Origin: Shewanella gaetbuli
GTDB lineage: Bacteria; Pseudomonadota; Gammaproteobacteria; Enterobacterales; Shewanellaceae
Assembly: GCF_023284065.1 (NCBI RefSeq)
Contig: NZ_JAKIKP010000001.1
Span: 186,001-250,000 of the forward strand
Length of the DNA: 64,000 nt
Direction: 5' to 3'
Shown here: positions 55,985 through 64,000 of the stretch, piece after piece
Layout: each line of letters begins with the position of its first letter
How positions within the stretch are numbered: the stretch's first letter is position 1
Notes under the pieces: model-generated
What the model was told of the DNA's origin: nothing
Database searches by the model: none
The model's input: only the letters and a program-made list of their open reading frames with translations
Program-made: the position numbers and the translations under genes

Positions 55985-56185
55985 CCATGTGATCGCGACA
56001 TTCCGTTCATCCTGAACATCCCAGCGGCAGGCAATTGGTTAAATTGAAGCTATGGTTTTCTATGCCTGAACAGAGATAAATGAATTAAAAACTGGGTTCC
56101 TGAAAAAATAAGGGGCCAGTGTTAATTAAACAAGTTGAGATAGTTCTTTCATCTGAATGACAATTGATGATAATACGCCAGATAC
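55985..56185. other. Gene-free stretch before tRNA-Phe
   Basis: No gene found. A 54-codon frame starting at 55828 inside the hairpin region has no ribosome site and is treated as chance. The expected E. coli neighbour of recJ (prfB) is not here. Confidence 0.5.
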
Positions 56186-56214
56186 AAAAAAGCCTCGCAT
56201 TGCGAGGCTTTTTT
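56186..56214 (-). terminator. Terminator after tRNA-Phe
   Basis: AAAAGCCTCGC pairs with GCGAGGCTTTT around ATT, flanked by A and T runs; it lies just beyond the 3' end of the tRNA gene on its own strand. Confidence 0.88.
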
Positions 56215-56246
56215 GTGAGATGTCGACTAAGTCAGCACCTATAATA

Positions 56247-56322
56247 TGGTGCCCGAACCCGGAATCGAACCAGGGACACGAGGATTTTCAATCCTCTGCT
56301 CTACCGACTGAGCTATTCGGGC
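56247..56322 (-). tRNA. tRNA-Phe (anticodon GAA)
   Basis: The reverse strand folds into a full cloverleaf: acceptor GCCCGAA with TTCGGGC, D-loop with AGCTCAGTCGGTAGAGC, anticodon stem AGGAT/ATCCT enclosing TTGAAAA, and T-loop GGTTCGATTCC. CCA is encoded. The sequence agrees closely with E. coli tRNA-Phe. It is 76 bases long, from G at 56322 to the final A at 56247. Confidence 0.97.
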
Positions 56323-56459
56323 GACGGGCGCTATTAAACGGTTTTTATGGCCTAGAGTCAAATTATTTTTTGAAATAAACGTGATTTTAGGTTTGTTTGT
56401 ACAAGATTGCTGCAAATGGATTAAAACATAGCCGAAATAAGTTATTGAACGGCAGATAC

Positions 56460-56491
56460 AAAAATGGCCTCAATTAAGAGGCCATTTTTTT
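56460..56491 (-). terminator. Terminator after bamD
   Basis: AAAATGGCCTC pairs with GAGGCCATTTT around AATTAA, flanked by A and T runs; it lies 14 bases beyond the bamD stop. Confidence 0.9.
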
Positions 56492-56504
56492 GGGGTACTG
56501 AAAA

Positions 56505-57263
56505 TTAGTTTAATAACTCATTATCAGGAAAGTTAGCCTGCATAACCGATAAGGCATTTTGTTTCAGTTTTTCTTGGCCTAACTCATCGTAAGCTGTGGC
56601 CATAATTTCTAAAGCAGACTCTGCTTCTGGTGTATTAGGGAATTTTTCTAATACGGTTTGCGCTCGAACCGCTGCAGCACTCCACGCATTCATTTTGATA
56701 TAGTAACGAGCAACATTAATAGAGTAACGCGCTAAACGGTTTTTTAAATACTGCATACGTTGTTGAGCATCGGCAGCATATTTACTGTTTGGGTAGCTTT
56801 TAATGAGGCGATCAAAGTCTTTAAATGCGTCTTCAGCGTTCTTTGGATCACGATCTGTACGATCAATGTTCATCATATCGTGAAATAAATAACTATCTGC
56901 CTGCATATTTGTTAAACCACGCATATAATACACGTAGTCAATATCTGGGTGAGTTGGGTTCAAACGAAGAAAGCGATCAATATTCGCTAATCCTGACGCC
57001 ACATCATCCATTTTGTAATAGGCAAAAATAAGGTCTAATTGCACCTGGGTCTTATGGGGGCCAAAAGGATAACGAGAATCTAATGCTTCTAACGTTCTAA
57101 CGGCTTTAGAATAGTTACCTAGCTCCATAGAGGTTCTTGATTGTGAATAAAGCACCTCAGGAGAGGCTTTGTTGCTTATCTCAAGATCTTCTGGACTACT
57201 ACTACAAGCGGTAATGGCGATAGAAAATAATGCTAAGGCGGCGCTTTTGGCTAATTTATGCAT
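56505..57263 (-). CDS. bamD: Outer-membrane assembly factor BamD
   Basis: 252 residues from ATG 57263; the ORF's first codon at 57275 is a TTG and less likely. A lipoprotein signal ends in ITACSS. Five tetratricopeptide repeats follow (for example YSQSRTSMELGNYSKAVRTLEALDSRYPFG and NSKYAADAQQRMQYLKNRLARYSI). BamD is the essential lipoprotein partner of BamA in the outer-membrane protein assembly machine. It is divergent from rluD, an order also known in E. coli. Confidence 0.95.
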   Translation of the reverse strand: MHKLAKSAALALFSIAITACSSSPEDLEISNKASPEVLYSQSRTSMELGNYSKAVRTLEALDSRYPFGPHKTQVQLDLIFAYYKMDDVASGLANIDRFLRLNPTHPDIDYVYYMRGLTNMQADSYLFHDMMNIDRTDRDPKNAEDAFKDFDRLIKSYPNSKYAADAQQRMQYLKNRLARYSINVARYYIKMNAWSAAAVRAQTVLEKFPNTPEAESALEIMATAYDELGQEKLKQNALSVMQANFPDNELLN

Positions 57264-57387
57264 ACTTGAATTCAATTCTTTTATAAGTTGTTGTTAAGAA
57301 TTTTTCCATTTCACGGTAAAATAGAAAACATCCGATTGTAACAGATACTACATTTACTTTGGACCCCATAAATGGGGTACGGTTCCT

Positions 57388-58362
57388 ATGACACAAGAGA
57401 TTAATCTAAAAAGCGAGATCACATCAACCCAAACAGGACAAAGAATCGACCAAGCATTGGCGACACTTTTTCCTGATTACTCGCGCACACGCATCAAAGA
57501 ATGGATTTTATCCGGTGCAGTTACCGTAGACGGTATCATAGTAGACAAGCCTCGGGAAAAGGTTTTTGAATTACAGTTAATTGAAATTAACGCCACTTTG
57601 CAAGAAGAAGTCAAAGCAGAGGCACAAGCAATTGACTTAAATATCGTTTATGAAGACGACGATATAATTGTTATTAACAAACAAGCTGGCTTAGTGGTTC
57701 ATCCTGGTGCTGGTAATGCCGATGGCACATTAATGAATGCATTATTGCATCATTGCCCTGATATTGAGCATGTACCCAGAGCCGGTATTATCCATCGTTT
57801 AGATAAAGACACCACAGGCTTAATGGTGGTGGCTAAAACCGTGGAAGCACAAACACACCTTGTGGCTGCACTTCAGGCCAGAGACATTGTCCGTGAATAT
57901 GAGGCCATTGTTATTGGCACCATGACTGCGGGTGGTATGGTTGACGAGCCTATTGATCGTCATCCTACTAAACGAGTACAAATGGCGGTAGTGAATGGCG
58001 GTCGTCCGTCGGTGACTCATTATCGTGTTGCGGAAAAATTCCGTGCCCATACTCGTTTGCGTTTGCGTCTTGAAACGGGTCGTACTCACCAAATTCGTGT
58101 CCATATGGCGCATATTGGCCATGTATTAGTGGGCGATCCTGTGTACGGCGGTCGTCCTCGTCCACCTAAGGCCGCTAGCCCAGAGTTTTTTGAGCAATTA
58201 AAAAGTTTCAATCGTCAGGCGTTACACGCTGTAAGACTAGAATTAGCTCATCCTGTTACTTGTGAAATCATGAGCTGGCAAGCGCCAATTCCTGAAGACA
58301 TGGTGCAGTTAACTAAAGCATTGCGTAAAGATACTGAATTAAACCCAGTCGAGTATTTATAA
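57388..58362 (+). CDS. rluD: 23S rRNA pseudouridine synthase RluD
   Basis: 324 residues. An N-terminal S4 domain (about 15-75) is followed by the RluA-family catalytic domain. The catalytic Asp139 sits in IIHRLDKDTTGLMV. RluD makes pseudouridines 1911, 1915 and 1917 in helix 69 of 23S rRNA, needed for ribosome assembly. It abuts the next gene directly, with no gap after the stop codon. Confidence 0.95.
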   Translation: MTQEINLKSEITSTQTGQRIDQALATLFPDYSRTRIKEWILSGAVTVDGIIVDKPREKVFELQLIEINATLQEEVKAEAQAIDLNIVYEDDDIIVINKQAGLVVHPGAGNADGTLMNALLHHCPDIEHVPRAGIIHRLDKDTTGLMVVAKTVEAQTHLVAALQARDIVREYEAIVIGTMTAGGMVDEPIDRHPTKRVQMAVVNGGRPSVTHYRVAEKFRAHTRLRLRLETGRTHQIRVHMAHIGHVLVGDPVYGGRPRPPKAASPEFFEQLKSFNRQALHAVRLELAHPVTCEIMSWQAPIPEDMVQLTKALRKDTELNPVEYL

Positions 58363-59118
58363 ATGCATACTCCTGATTGGCCCTTACCTTGCAATGTTGG
58401 TTTTGCGTTTACCGACCGACATGGCGGCGTTAGCAATGCACCCTATAACAGCTTAAATTTAGGGTTACATGTTGATGATGCTCCGCAACAGGTATTGGCT
58501 AATCGGCGCATTTTAGTTGAAAAACTGCAACTGCCTAATGAGCCTATTTGGCTTGAGCAGGTTCATGGTATTGATATTCTGCCTTTGGATGACTATTCGA
58601 TAGAACATCAAGCAGCTAAACATAGTGCAATTCCTATTGCCGATGGCAGTTACACCCGCCAAGTGGGTCAAGTTTGTGCTGTAATGACCGCAGACTGTTT
58701 GCCAGTGTTGTTATGTGACAAACAAGGCACACAAGTGGCGGCAGTACATGCTGGCTGGCGAGGGTTATGTGCTGGTGTTATCGAACAAGCGGTGAAACAA
58801 TTTACTACTTCTGCAGATAATATCATTGCCTGTTTTGGGCCCGCAATTGGGCCTAAAAGCTTTGAAGTGGGCCTTGAAGTGCGCCAAGCGTTTATCGACC
58901 AACATCCACACGCGGCAACCTGCTTCACCGAGGTAGCGCAACAACCCAATAAGTTTTTAGCCGATATGAAAGGCTTAGCGGGTATTCGGTTATCCGCACT
59001 GGGTATTTCAACCCTTTATAATCTCGATGAATGTACCGTGTTAAACCCAAACTACTTTTCTTACCGCCGCGACCAACAAACTGGCCGTATGGCCTCGCTC
59101 ATCTGGCTTAAAGCTTAA
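58363..59118 (+). CDS. pgeF: Purine nucleoside phosphorylase / laccase-domain protein YfiH (PgeF)
   Basis: 251 residues of the multicopper polyphenol oxidase-like family. His in LEQVHG, Cys in TADCLPVL and His in AAVHAGWRG form the metal site. E. coli YfiH (PgeF) edits incorrect peptidoglycan precursors containing L-Ser; other members are purine nucleoside phosphorylases. It is joined to rluD without gap, and clpB follows, the same order as in E. coli. Confidence 0.92.
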   Translation: MHTPDWPLPCNVGFAFTDRHGGVSNAPYNSLNLGLHVDDAPQQVLANRRILVEKLQLPNEPIWLEQVHGIDILPLDDYSIEHQAAKHSAIPIADGSYTRQVGQVCAVMTADCLPVLLCDKQGTQVAAVHAGWRGLCAGVIEQAVKQFTTSADNIIACFGPAIGPKSFEVGLEVRQAFIDQHPHAATCFTEVAQQPNKFLADMKGLAGIRLSALGISTLYNLDECTVLNPNYFSYRRDQQTGRMASLIWLKA

Positions 59119-59172
59119 AACGCTAAATACCTAGCAGTAAAAATTTATCTACCCAGTGGTTAAAAATGTGTA

Positions 59173-59200
59173 AATAATCGACAAGTTTTTGTCGGTTATT
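59173..59200. repeat. Hairpin between pgeF and the clpB promoter
   Basis: AATAATCGACAA (59173-59184) pairs with TTGTCGGTTATT (59189-59200) with one G-T pair and a loop of GTTT. It may reduce read-through from pgeF into clpB; no T run follows. Confidence 0.45.
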
Positions 59201-59211
59201 GCATCACTTGT

Positions 59212-59238
59212 CTTGAAATTGTTTTTAGTTGTCCCCAT
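59212..59238 (+). promoter_or_regulatory. Sigma-32 (heat-shock) promoter of clpB
   Basis: CTTGAAA (59212-59218) and CCCCAT (59233-59238) separated by 14 bases match the sigma-32 consensus almost perfectly. The clpB start codon is about 62 bases further on. Confidence 0.88.
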
Positions 59239-59300
59239 CTTTTAAGTAACAACATATCTTTATCGATATTCAATTTTTTGTATCAGATGTAGGAGGTTAT

Positions 59301-61874
59301 ATGAGACTCGATCGTATGACTAACAAGTTTCAAATTGCCATTTCTGATGCGCAGTCATTAGCATTAGGGCGCGACCATCAGTTTATTGAACCTATTCATT
59401 TAATGATGGCATTACTCAATCAAGACTCTGGCTCAATCCATCCTTTACTCACGCAGGCTGGCATGCGAGTCAGCGCGTTACGTTCATCATTAAGCCAAGA
59501 GTTAGAGCGCTTGCCGCAAGTTGAAGGCACTGGGGGAGACGTACAATTATCCCAAGGGTTAATTCGTCTGTTAAATCTATGCGATAAATTAGCGCAAAAG
59601 CGTAAAGATAAATACATTTCATCAGAGCTGTTTATTTTAGCGGCCTTAGAAGGCAATGACACTTTAGCAAAATCACTTAAAGATGCCGGAGCCACCAAAG
59701 AGTTATTGGAAAAAACCATTGAACAGGTGCGTGGCGGCCAAAAGGTTGATGATCCCAATGCTGAAGACCAACGCCAAGCCTTGAAAAAATTCACCATTGA
59801 TTTAACCGAGCGGGCAGAACAAGGCAAACTTGACCCAGTTATTGGCCGTGACGATGAAATTCGTCGCACCATTCAAGTACTTCAACGTCGCAGTAAAAAT
59901 AACCCAGTGTTAATTGGTGAACCCGGTGTGGGTAAAACCGCAATTGTGGAAGGGCTAGCGCAACGAATCGTCAATGGCGAAGTACCCGAAGGCATTAAAA
60001 ATAAGCGGGTATTGTCGTTAGACATGGGGTCGTTAATTGCTGGGGCTAAATACCGTGGTGAATTTGAAGAACGTTTAAAAGCTGTGCTCAACGAACTTTC
60101 GCAAGAAGAAGGCCAAGTAATTTTATTTATTGATGAATTACATACCATGGTTGGTGCTGGTAAGGGCGAAGGTTCAATGGATGCAGGCAATATGCTAAAG
60201 CCTGCATTAGCCAGAGGCGAGCTACATTGTGTTGGTGCTACAACCTTAGATGAATACCGCCAATATATTGAAAAAGACGCTGCATTAGAACGTCGTTTTC
60301 AAAAAGTGATTGTAGACGAGCCAAGTGTTACTGACACCATTGCCATTTTACGCGGCTTAAAAGAGCGTTACGAGTTACACCATCATGTAGAAATCACTGA
60401 CCCAGCAATTGTGGCTGCGGCCAGTATGTCTCATCGCTATGTTTCAGACCGCCAACTGCCAGATAAAGCCATCGACTTAATTGATGAAGCGGCATCCAGT
60501 ATTCGCATGCAAATTGACTCTAAACCTGAAGCACTGGATAAATTAGAGCGCAGAGCCATTCAGTTAAAACTGGAAGAACAGGCCTTAATCAAAGAGTCAG
60601 ATGATGCCAGCCGGAAACGGTTAGACCATCTGCAATTTGAATTAAAAGATGTTGAGTTTAAAGCCGCTGAACTGAATGAGATTTGGCATACCGAAAAAGC
60701 CGCATTAGCGGGAACCCAACATATTAAAGCAGATTTAGAGCAAGCTCGAATGGATATGGATGTTGCCAGACGGGCAGGTGATTTAACGCGTATGTCTGAA
60801 TTGCAATATGGCCGTATTCCAGAGTTAGAAAAGCAATTGGATCTTGCTTCACAGGCTGAAATGCAAGATATGACTTTGTTACGCAATAAGGTCACTGATA
60901 TTGAAATTGCCGAGGTACTTTCAAAAGCCACCGGCATTCCGGTGTCAAAAATGCTTGAGGGCGAGCGAGAAAAATTACTCCATATGGAAGAGGCCTTGCA
61001 TGAGCGGGTTATTGGCCAAAACGAAGCTGTAGATGCAGTGGCAAACGCCATTCGAAGAAGCAGAGCAGGGCTTGCCGATCCGCAGCGTCCAATTGGCTCA
61101 TTCCTGTTTTTAGGGCCAACAGGTGTCGGTAAAACCGAGTTGTGTAAATCATTAGCTAAGTTTTTATTTGATACCGAATCGGCATTAGTGCGCATCGACA
61201 TGTCTGAGTTTATGGAAAAACACACGGTATCTCGATTAGTGGGCGCGCCTCCGGGCTATGTTGGTTATGAAGAGGGTGGATATTTAACTGAAGCCGTTCG
61301 TCGTAAACCTTACTCGGTTATCTTATTAGATGAAGTAGAAAAGGCTCATCCAGATGTGTTTAATATCTTATTACAGGTGTTAGATGATGGCCGTTTAACT
61401 GACGGGCAAGGCCGCACGGTAGACTTTAAAAATACCGTTATCATTATGACATCAAACTTGGGATCTGACCGCATTCAAGAAAGCTTTGGCCAAGCCAGTT
61501 ATGATGAAATGAAACGTAGCGTCATGGACGTGGTGATGCAAAACTTCCGCCCCGAGTTTTTAAACCGTGTTGATGAATCAGTGGTGTTCCACCCATTGAA
61601 CGCTGAAAACATTAAACACATTGCTAAAATTCAAATTGAATTACTGCAACAAAGGCTAGCGGAAAAAGATTTTGAGCTGCAAATAGCAGATGAAGCCTTG
61701 TCATTAATTGCAGAAGCAGGGTTTGATCCGGTTTATGGCGCAAGGCCGTTAAAACGAGCATTGCAGCAAGAAGTGGAAAACCCATTGGCGCAACAGCTAT
61801 TACGGGGTGATCTTGTTCCAGGCAAAGTGATCCGTGCAGAAGTGATAGATGGCCAACTCGTGTTTAATCAATAA
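59301..61874 (+). CDS. clpB: ATP-dependent chaperone ClpB
   Basis: 857 residues, exactly the length of E. coli ClpB. The N-domain is at about 1-150, the first AAA+ domain has Walker [10 protein letters not shown] and Walker B FIDELHT, the coiled-coil M-domain (about 400-530) marks ClpB as distinct from ClpA/C, and the second AAA+ has GPTGVGKTE. It disaggregates protein together with DnaK. ATG 59301 follows AGGAGG. The sigma-32 promoter upstream explains heat induction. Confidence 0.98.
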   Translation: MRLDRMTNKFQIAISDAQSLALGRDHQFIEPIHLMMALLNQDSGSIHPLLTQAGMRVSALRSSLSQELERLPQVEGTGGDVQLSQGLIRLLNLCDKLAQKRKDKYISSELFILAALEGNDTLAKSLKDAGATKELLEKTIEQVRGGQKVDDPNAEDQRQALKKFTIDLTERAEQGKLDPVIGRDDEIRRTIQVLQRRSKNNPVLIGEPGVGKTAIVEGLAQRIVNGEVPEGIKNKRVLSLDMGSLIAGAKYRGEFEERLKAVLNELSQEEGQVILFIDELHTMVGAGKGEGSMDAGNMLKPALARGELHCVGATTLDEYRQYIEKDAALERRFQKVIVDEPSVTDTIAILRGLKERYELHHHVEITDPAIVAAASMSHRYVSDRQLPDKAIDLIDEAASSIRMQIDSKPEALDKLERRAIQLKLEEQALIKESDDASRKRLDHLQFELKDVEFKAAELNEIWHTEKAALAGTQHIKADLEQARMDMDVARRAGDLTRMSELQYGRIPELEKQLDLASQAEMQDMTLLRNKVTDIEIAEVLSKATGIPVSKMLEGEREKLLHMEEALHERVIGQNEAVDAVANAIRRSRAGLADPQRPIGSFLFLGPTGVGKTELCKSLAKFLFDTESALVRIDMSEFMEKHTVSRLVGAPPGYVGYEEGGYLTEAVRRKPYSVILLDEVEKAHPDVFNILLQVLDDGRLTDGQGRTVDFKNTVIIMTSNLGSDRIQESFGQASYDEMKRSVMDVVMQNFRPEFLNRVDESVVFHPLNAENIKHIAKIQIELLQQRLAEKDFELQIADEALSLIAEAGFDPVYGARPLKRALQQEVENPLAQQLLRGDLVPGKVIRAEVIDGQLVFNQ

Positions 61875-61886
61875 CATGTTCTAAAT

Positions 61887-61928
61887 TAAAAAGGGGCTCA
61901 GCGCAGTTTATCGCTGAAGCCCCTTTTT
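61887..61928 (+). terminator. Terminator after clpB
   Basis: AAAAAGGGGCT with CAGCG pairs with CGCTG and AGCCCCTTTTTT around a small loop; it could also serve the convergent downstream gene. Confidence 0.88.
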
Positions 61929-61956
61929 TAATGGCAAACTTTTGCTTAATCGCAGC

Positions 61957-62433
61957 TTACTTTTGCGGTTTTTCTGAAATCCACAGTTTAATATGCCCCT
62001 GAACTACCACAACACCGTTAGTGTCATAGGCTTTAACATCCACTAGCATGTCACCCACTTGCCATTGTTCAGGCGATACTTGGGCAACACATAAAATATC
62101 GCTTCCGGCTTTGGCAGTGTAGTCTACGCTCATCCCCTTAGGTATCCAGCGCAAATGCTTTGGAATAGAGGCCTCAGCCATTGTGCCCATCGCCATTTCT
62201 AAGCCATTACAAATAGCAATAACATGCACAGTACCAATATGGTTTTGTACTCCTTTGCGTTTTTTAATGAGGCATTCGCAGCGGTTTGGCTCAAGTGACT
62301 TAATGAGCGGGTGAATAGTGCCAAAATAAGGTGCCATACGGGCGACCATTTTTGAGAAAATGTTGTGGCCAAAAGGATAGCTGGTGACCTTTTGATATAA
62401 CGCCATGACTTTATTTGGTTTATTGTTATTCAT
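61957..62433 (-). CDS. DUF4442 hotdog-fold protein
   Basis: 158 residues. The central segment HIGTVHVIAICNGLEMAMG is the hotdog helix and preceding turn of DUF4442 / PaaI-like thioesterases, and the chain has the expected beta strands after it. A thioesterase role is possible, but the usual catalytic residue positions are not conserved enough to be sure. It starts at ATG 62433. The gene stands alone, convergent with clpB and divergent from the DUF368 gene. Confidence 0.8.
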   Translation of the reverse strand: MNNNKPNKVMALYQKVTSYPFGHNIFSKMVARMAPYFGTIHPLIKSLEPNRCECLIKKRKGVQNHIGTVHVIAICNGLEMAMGTMAEASIPKHLRWIPKGMSVDYTAKAGSDILCVAQVSPEQWQVGDMLVDVKAYDTNGVVVVQGHIKLWISEKPQK

Positions 62434-62632
62434 AATCCGTTACGGGTTGTGGTTGTCTGGTCGGATGAGATTAACATTATTGTTACTTATGTTCTAGTCG
62501 ACTCGCAAATTGACGAGAGCTTGGCTTTAGTTATCGCCAGTTAACTATTGGCAGAATATGAATAAAACTAGTGATTTCCAGCATCTTGATTGATAGGTAT
62601 AATCCATAGAATTAACCATATAAGGATCGAAA

Positions 62633-63559
62633 GTGAATTCATTGATAACGTATTTAAAGGGCATGGCAATGGGCGCTGCTGATGTTGTGCCAGGGGTGTC
62701 AGGAGGCACAATTGCTTTTATAACCGGTATTTTAGATCCGTTATTAGAGGGGATAAAAAAAATAAACCCCAGTTTGTTTACCATTATTCGAACTCAAGGC
62801 ATTAAAGCGGCATTTTTACACATTAATGGCCCGTTTTTACTGTGTGTTTTTGGCGGTATTTTAACCAGTATTTTTACCCTTGCTAAACTGATTTCGTGGT
62901 TACTGGTAACGCACCCCATTCCAGTATGGTCATTCTTTTTTGGTCTGATTTTATATTCCGTGATTCATATGCTTAAACAGGTTAGCCAGATGACGATTCT
63001 GCGAGGCATATTGTTTTTGATAGGGGCGATTTTTGCCTGGAGCATTACCATGCTTAGCCCTGTTTCAATGGACGCAACGTATATCAACTTTTTCATTGCT
63101 GGCTGTATTGCCATATGTGCGATGATTTTACCGGGTATTTCAGGTAGTTTTATTTTGTTATTACTGGGCATGTATCCTGCCGTTTTAGCCGCAGCTAAAG
63201 GCTTTGAGGTGAGTTATTTAATGTGTTTTGCTGCAGGTTGCGCAGTAGGGTTGTTAAGCTTCAGCCATGTGTTATCAGCCTTATTACGTAAGTTTCATGA
63301 CGCCACCTTATTGTTTTTAACTGGTTTGATGCTGGGAACGTTAGGTAAAATTTGGCCATGGAAAGAGGTGATAACATGGCGCGAAAATTCTAGCGGTGAG
63401 CAAGTTCCATTGCTTGAGCAAAATTTAAGTCCATTTACATATCAAGCCCAAACGGGTGAAGCGCATTTACTCGGGTTAGCGGTTATTTTTGCCATTATCG
63501 GAATTGGGTTAGTTTGGTCACTAGAGTATTGGGGCAAAAAGCATCAAGGCTCAGAATAA
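62633..63559 (+). CDS. DUF368 membrane protein
   Basis: 308 residues with about eight membrane helices. Two characteristic half-repeats, PGVSGGTIAF near the start and PGISGSFILL in the middle, mark the DUF368 family, recently linked to lipid (undecaprenyl phosphate) flipping as PopT. The start is GTG 62633 with AAGGA upstream. A TATAAT-like box lies at about 62598. The lipid-carrier role is an inference from the family. Confidence 0.85.
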   Translation: MNSLITYLKGMAMGAADVVPGVSGGTIAFITGILDPLLEGIKKINPSLFTIIRTQGIKAAFLHINGPFLLCVFGGILTSIFTLAKLISWLLVTHPIPVWSFFFGLILYSVIHMLKQVSQMTILRGILFLIGAIFAWSITMLSPVSMDATYINFFIAGCIAICAMILPGISGSFILLLLGMYPAVLAAAKGFEVSYLMCFAAGCAVGLLSFSHVLSALLRKFHDATLLFLTGLMLGTLGKIWPWKEVITWRENSSGEQVPLLEQNLSPFTYQAQTGEAHLLGLAVIFAIIGIGLVWSLEYWGKKHQGSE

Positions 63560-63602
63560 ACTAACTAACATCATCAAGTGATAGCATTTTACTTAATATT
63601 TA

Positions 63603-63629
63603 AACAGATCTTCGGATCTGTTTTTTTTA
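63603..63629 (+). terminator. Terminator after the DUF368 gene
   Basis: AACAGATC pairs with GATCTGTT around a UUCG-type tetraloop, followed by a long T run. Confidence 0.92.
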
Positions 63630-63771
63630 TCGAATAAATGAACTAATGTTAAGTTTTAAACGTAATAAATAACCACAGCTGCACATAACAGATTAGCTAA
63701 CCAGTTAATCTGCAAGACAGATTTATAAAAATAAAAAATATAGTAGTTTACATCGCCACAGGAGTGCGACC

Positions 63772-64000
63772 ATGAGCGACAATCAAACATTTGTACCAGA
63801 GAAAATTCAAATAGGTATCAGCAGTTGTTTATTGGGGAGTCAAGTTAGGTTTGACGGAGGACATAAAAACTCATACTACTGCAGCACAGAAATAACCCCG
63901 TTTTTTGAATACACCAGTATCTGCCCTGAAATGGCCATTGGTATGGGGGCGCCGCGCAAAAGTATTCGCCAAGTTAAAGATGGTGACGTTTTACTTATTC
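63772..64000 (+). CDS. DUF523 family protein, C-terminus cut off by the window edge
   Basis: About 76 residues are visible, from ATG 63772 with AGGAG 9 bases upstream to the window edge. The start of the DUF523 fold is clear: ISSCLLGSQVRFDGGHK, then ICPEMAIGMGAPR. In related bacteria this domain is often fused to DUF1722 and lies next to a photolyase gene; neither can be seen here. The function of the family is unknown. Confidence 0.85.
   Translation, partial: MSDNQTFVPEKIQIGISSCLLGSQVRFDGGHKNSYYCSTEITPFFEYTSICPEMAIGMGAPRKSIRQVKDGDVLLI

Noticed and set aside
55828..55992. 54-codon open frame starting with ATG inside the branched hairpin region
   Set aside because: No ribosome site; the frame is entered right after an in-frame TAG; the inverted repeats explain the sequence better.
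1..64000. Prophage, IS element or defence island
   Set aside because: No integrase other than the housekeeping XerD, no transposase, and no phage structural or nuclease-helicase gene clusters were seen.

Overview
The window looks like a piece of chromosome from a marine gammaproteobacterium of the genus Shewanella, probably one of the AT-rich, cold-water lineages. This rests on the gene set and order (narQP beside nrfA; the iron ABC transporter beside a DyP peroxidase; tkt-epd-pgk-fba; xerD-dsbC-recJ; bamD / rluD-pgeF-clpB) and on protein similarity recalled from known families. No database was searched. The window is almost wholly chromosomal core and housekeeping DNA. I see no prophage, no intact insertion sequence, no CRISPR array and no recognisable defence island.

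Layout. 1-5.9 kb: end of a WD40 lipoprotein gene, an FKBP isomerase lipoprotein, ZntB, a YacL-family protein, then a 15-copy 26/27-bp tandem repeat that separates it from narP-narQ. 6.1-9.5 kb: nrfA (nitrite ammonification) facing away from narQP, then glnK-amtB behind a good candidate NtrC/sigma-54 control region. 9.6-20.1 kb: mixed genes (TPR lipoprotein, periplasmic binding-type protein, aroG, an ATM1-type ABC exporter, small unknown proteins, a membrane-anchored glutamate-synthase-domain flavoprotein, DUF5610, fpr). 20.2-25.1 kb: a Fur-box-headed ferric iron ABC transporter followed by a DyP-type peroxidase. 25.2-29 kb: argR with an ARG box, small genes, and metK with MetJ boxes. 29.2-35 kb: tkt-epd-pgk-fba, central carbon metabolism. 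35-43.3 kb: MATE pump, DUF481 outer-membrane protein, a ToxR-like membrane regulator with an overlapping partner gene, a large membrane protein of unknown role, a sensor with a degenerate GGDEF domain, and a TatD-linked-type radical SAM protein. 43.5-50.2 kb: RND efflux pair, srmB, trmN6. 50.7-55.7 kb: brnQ, xerD, dsbC, recJ. 55.7-56.3 kb: a gene-free, hairpin-rich stretch and tRNA-Phe. 56.5-64 kb: bamD, rluD, pgeF, clpB with a textbook sigma-32 promoter, a hotdog-fold protein, a DUF368 membrane protein and the start of a DUF523 gene.

How the genes work together. The nitrogen genes form two blocks: sensing of nitrate/nitrite with reduction of nitrite to ammonium (NarQP, NrfA), then ammonium uptake under nitrogen control (GlnK, AmtB). 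Iron uptake is followed by a haem peroxidase gene. Several regulators have recognisable operators nearby: NtrC, Fur, ArgR, MetJ and sigma-32.

I did not find a clearly new multi-gene system. The best candidates for undescribed biology are the structured, branched-hairpin region at about 55.72-56.0 kb, the higher-order tandem repeat at 3.09-3.49 kb with a hairpin at each end, the ToxR-like pair at 37.6-38.9 kb, and the catalytically dead GGDEF sensor at 40.4-42.6 kb.
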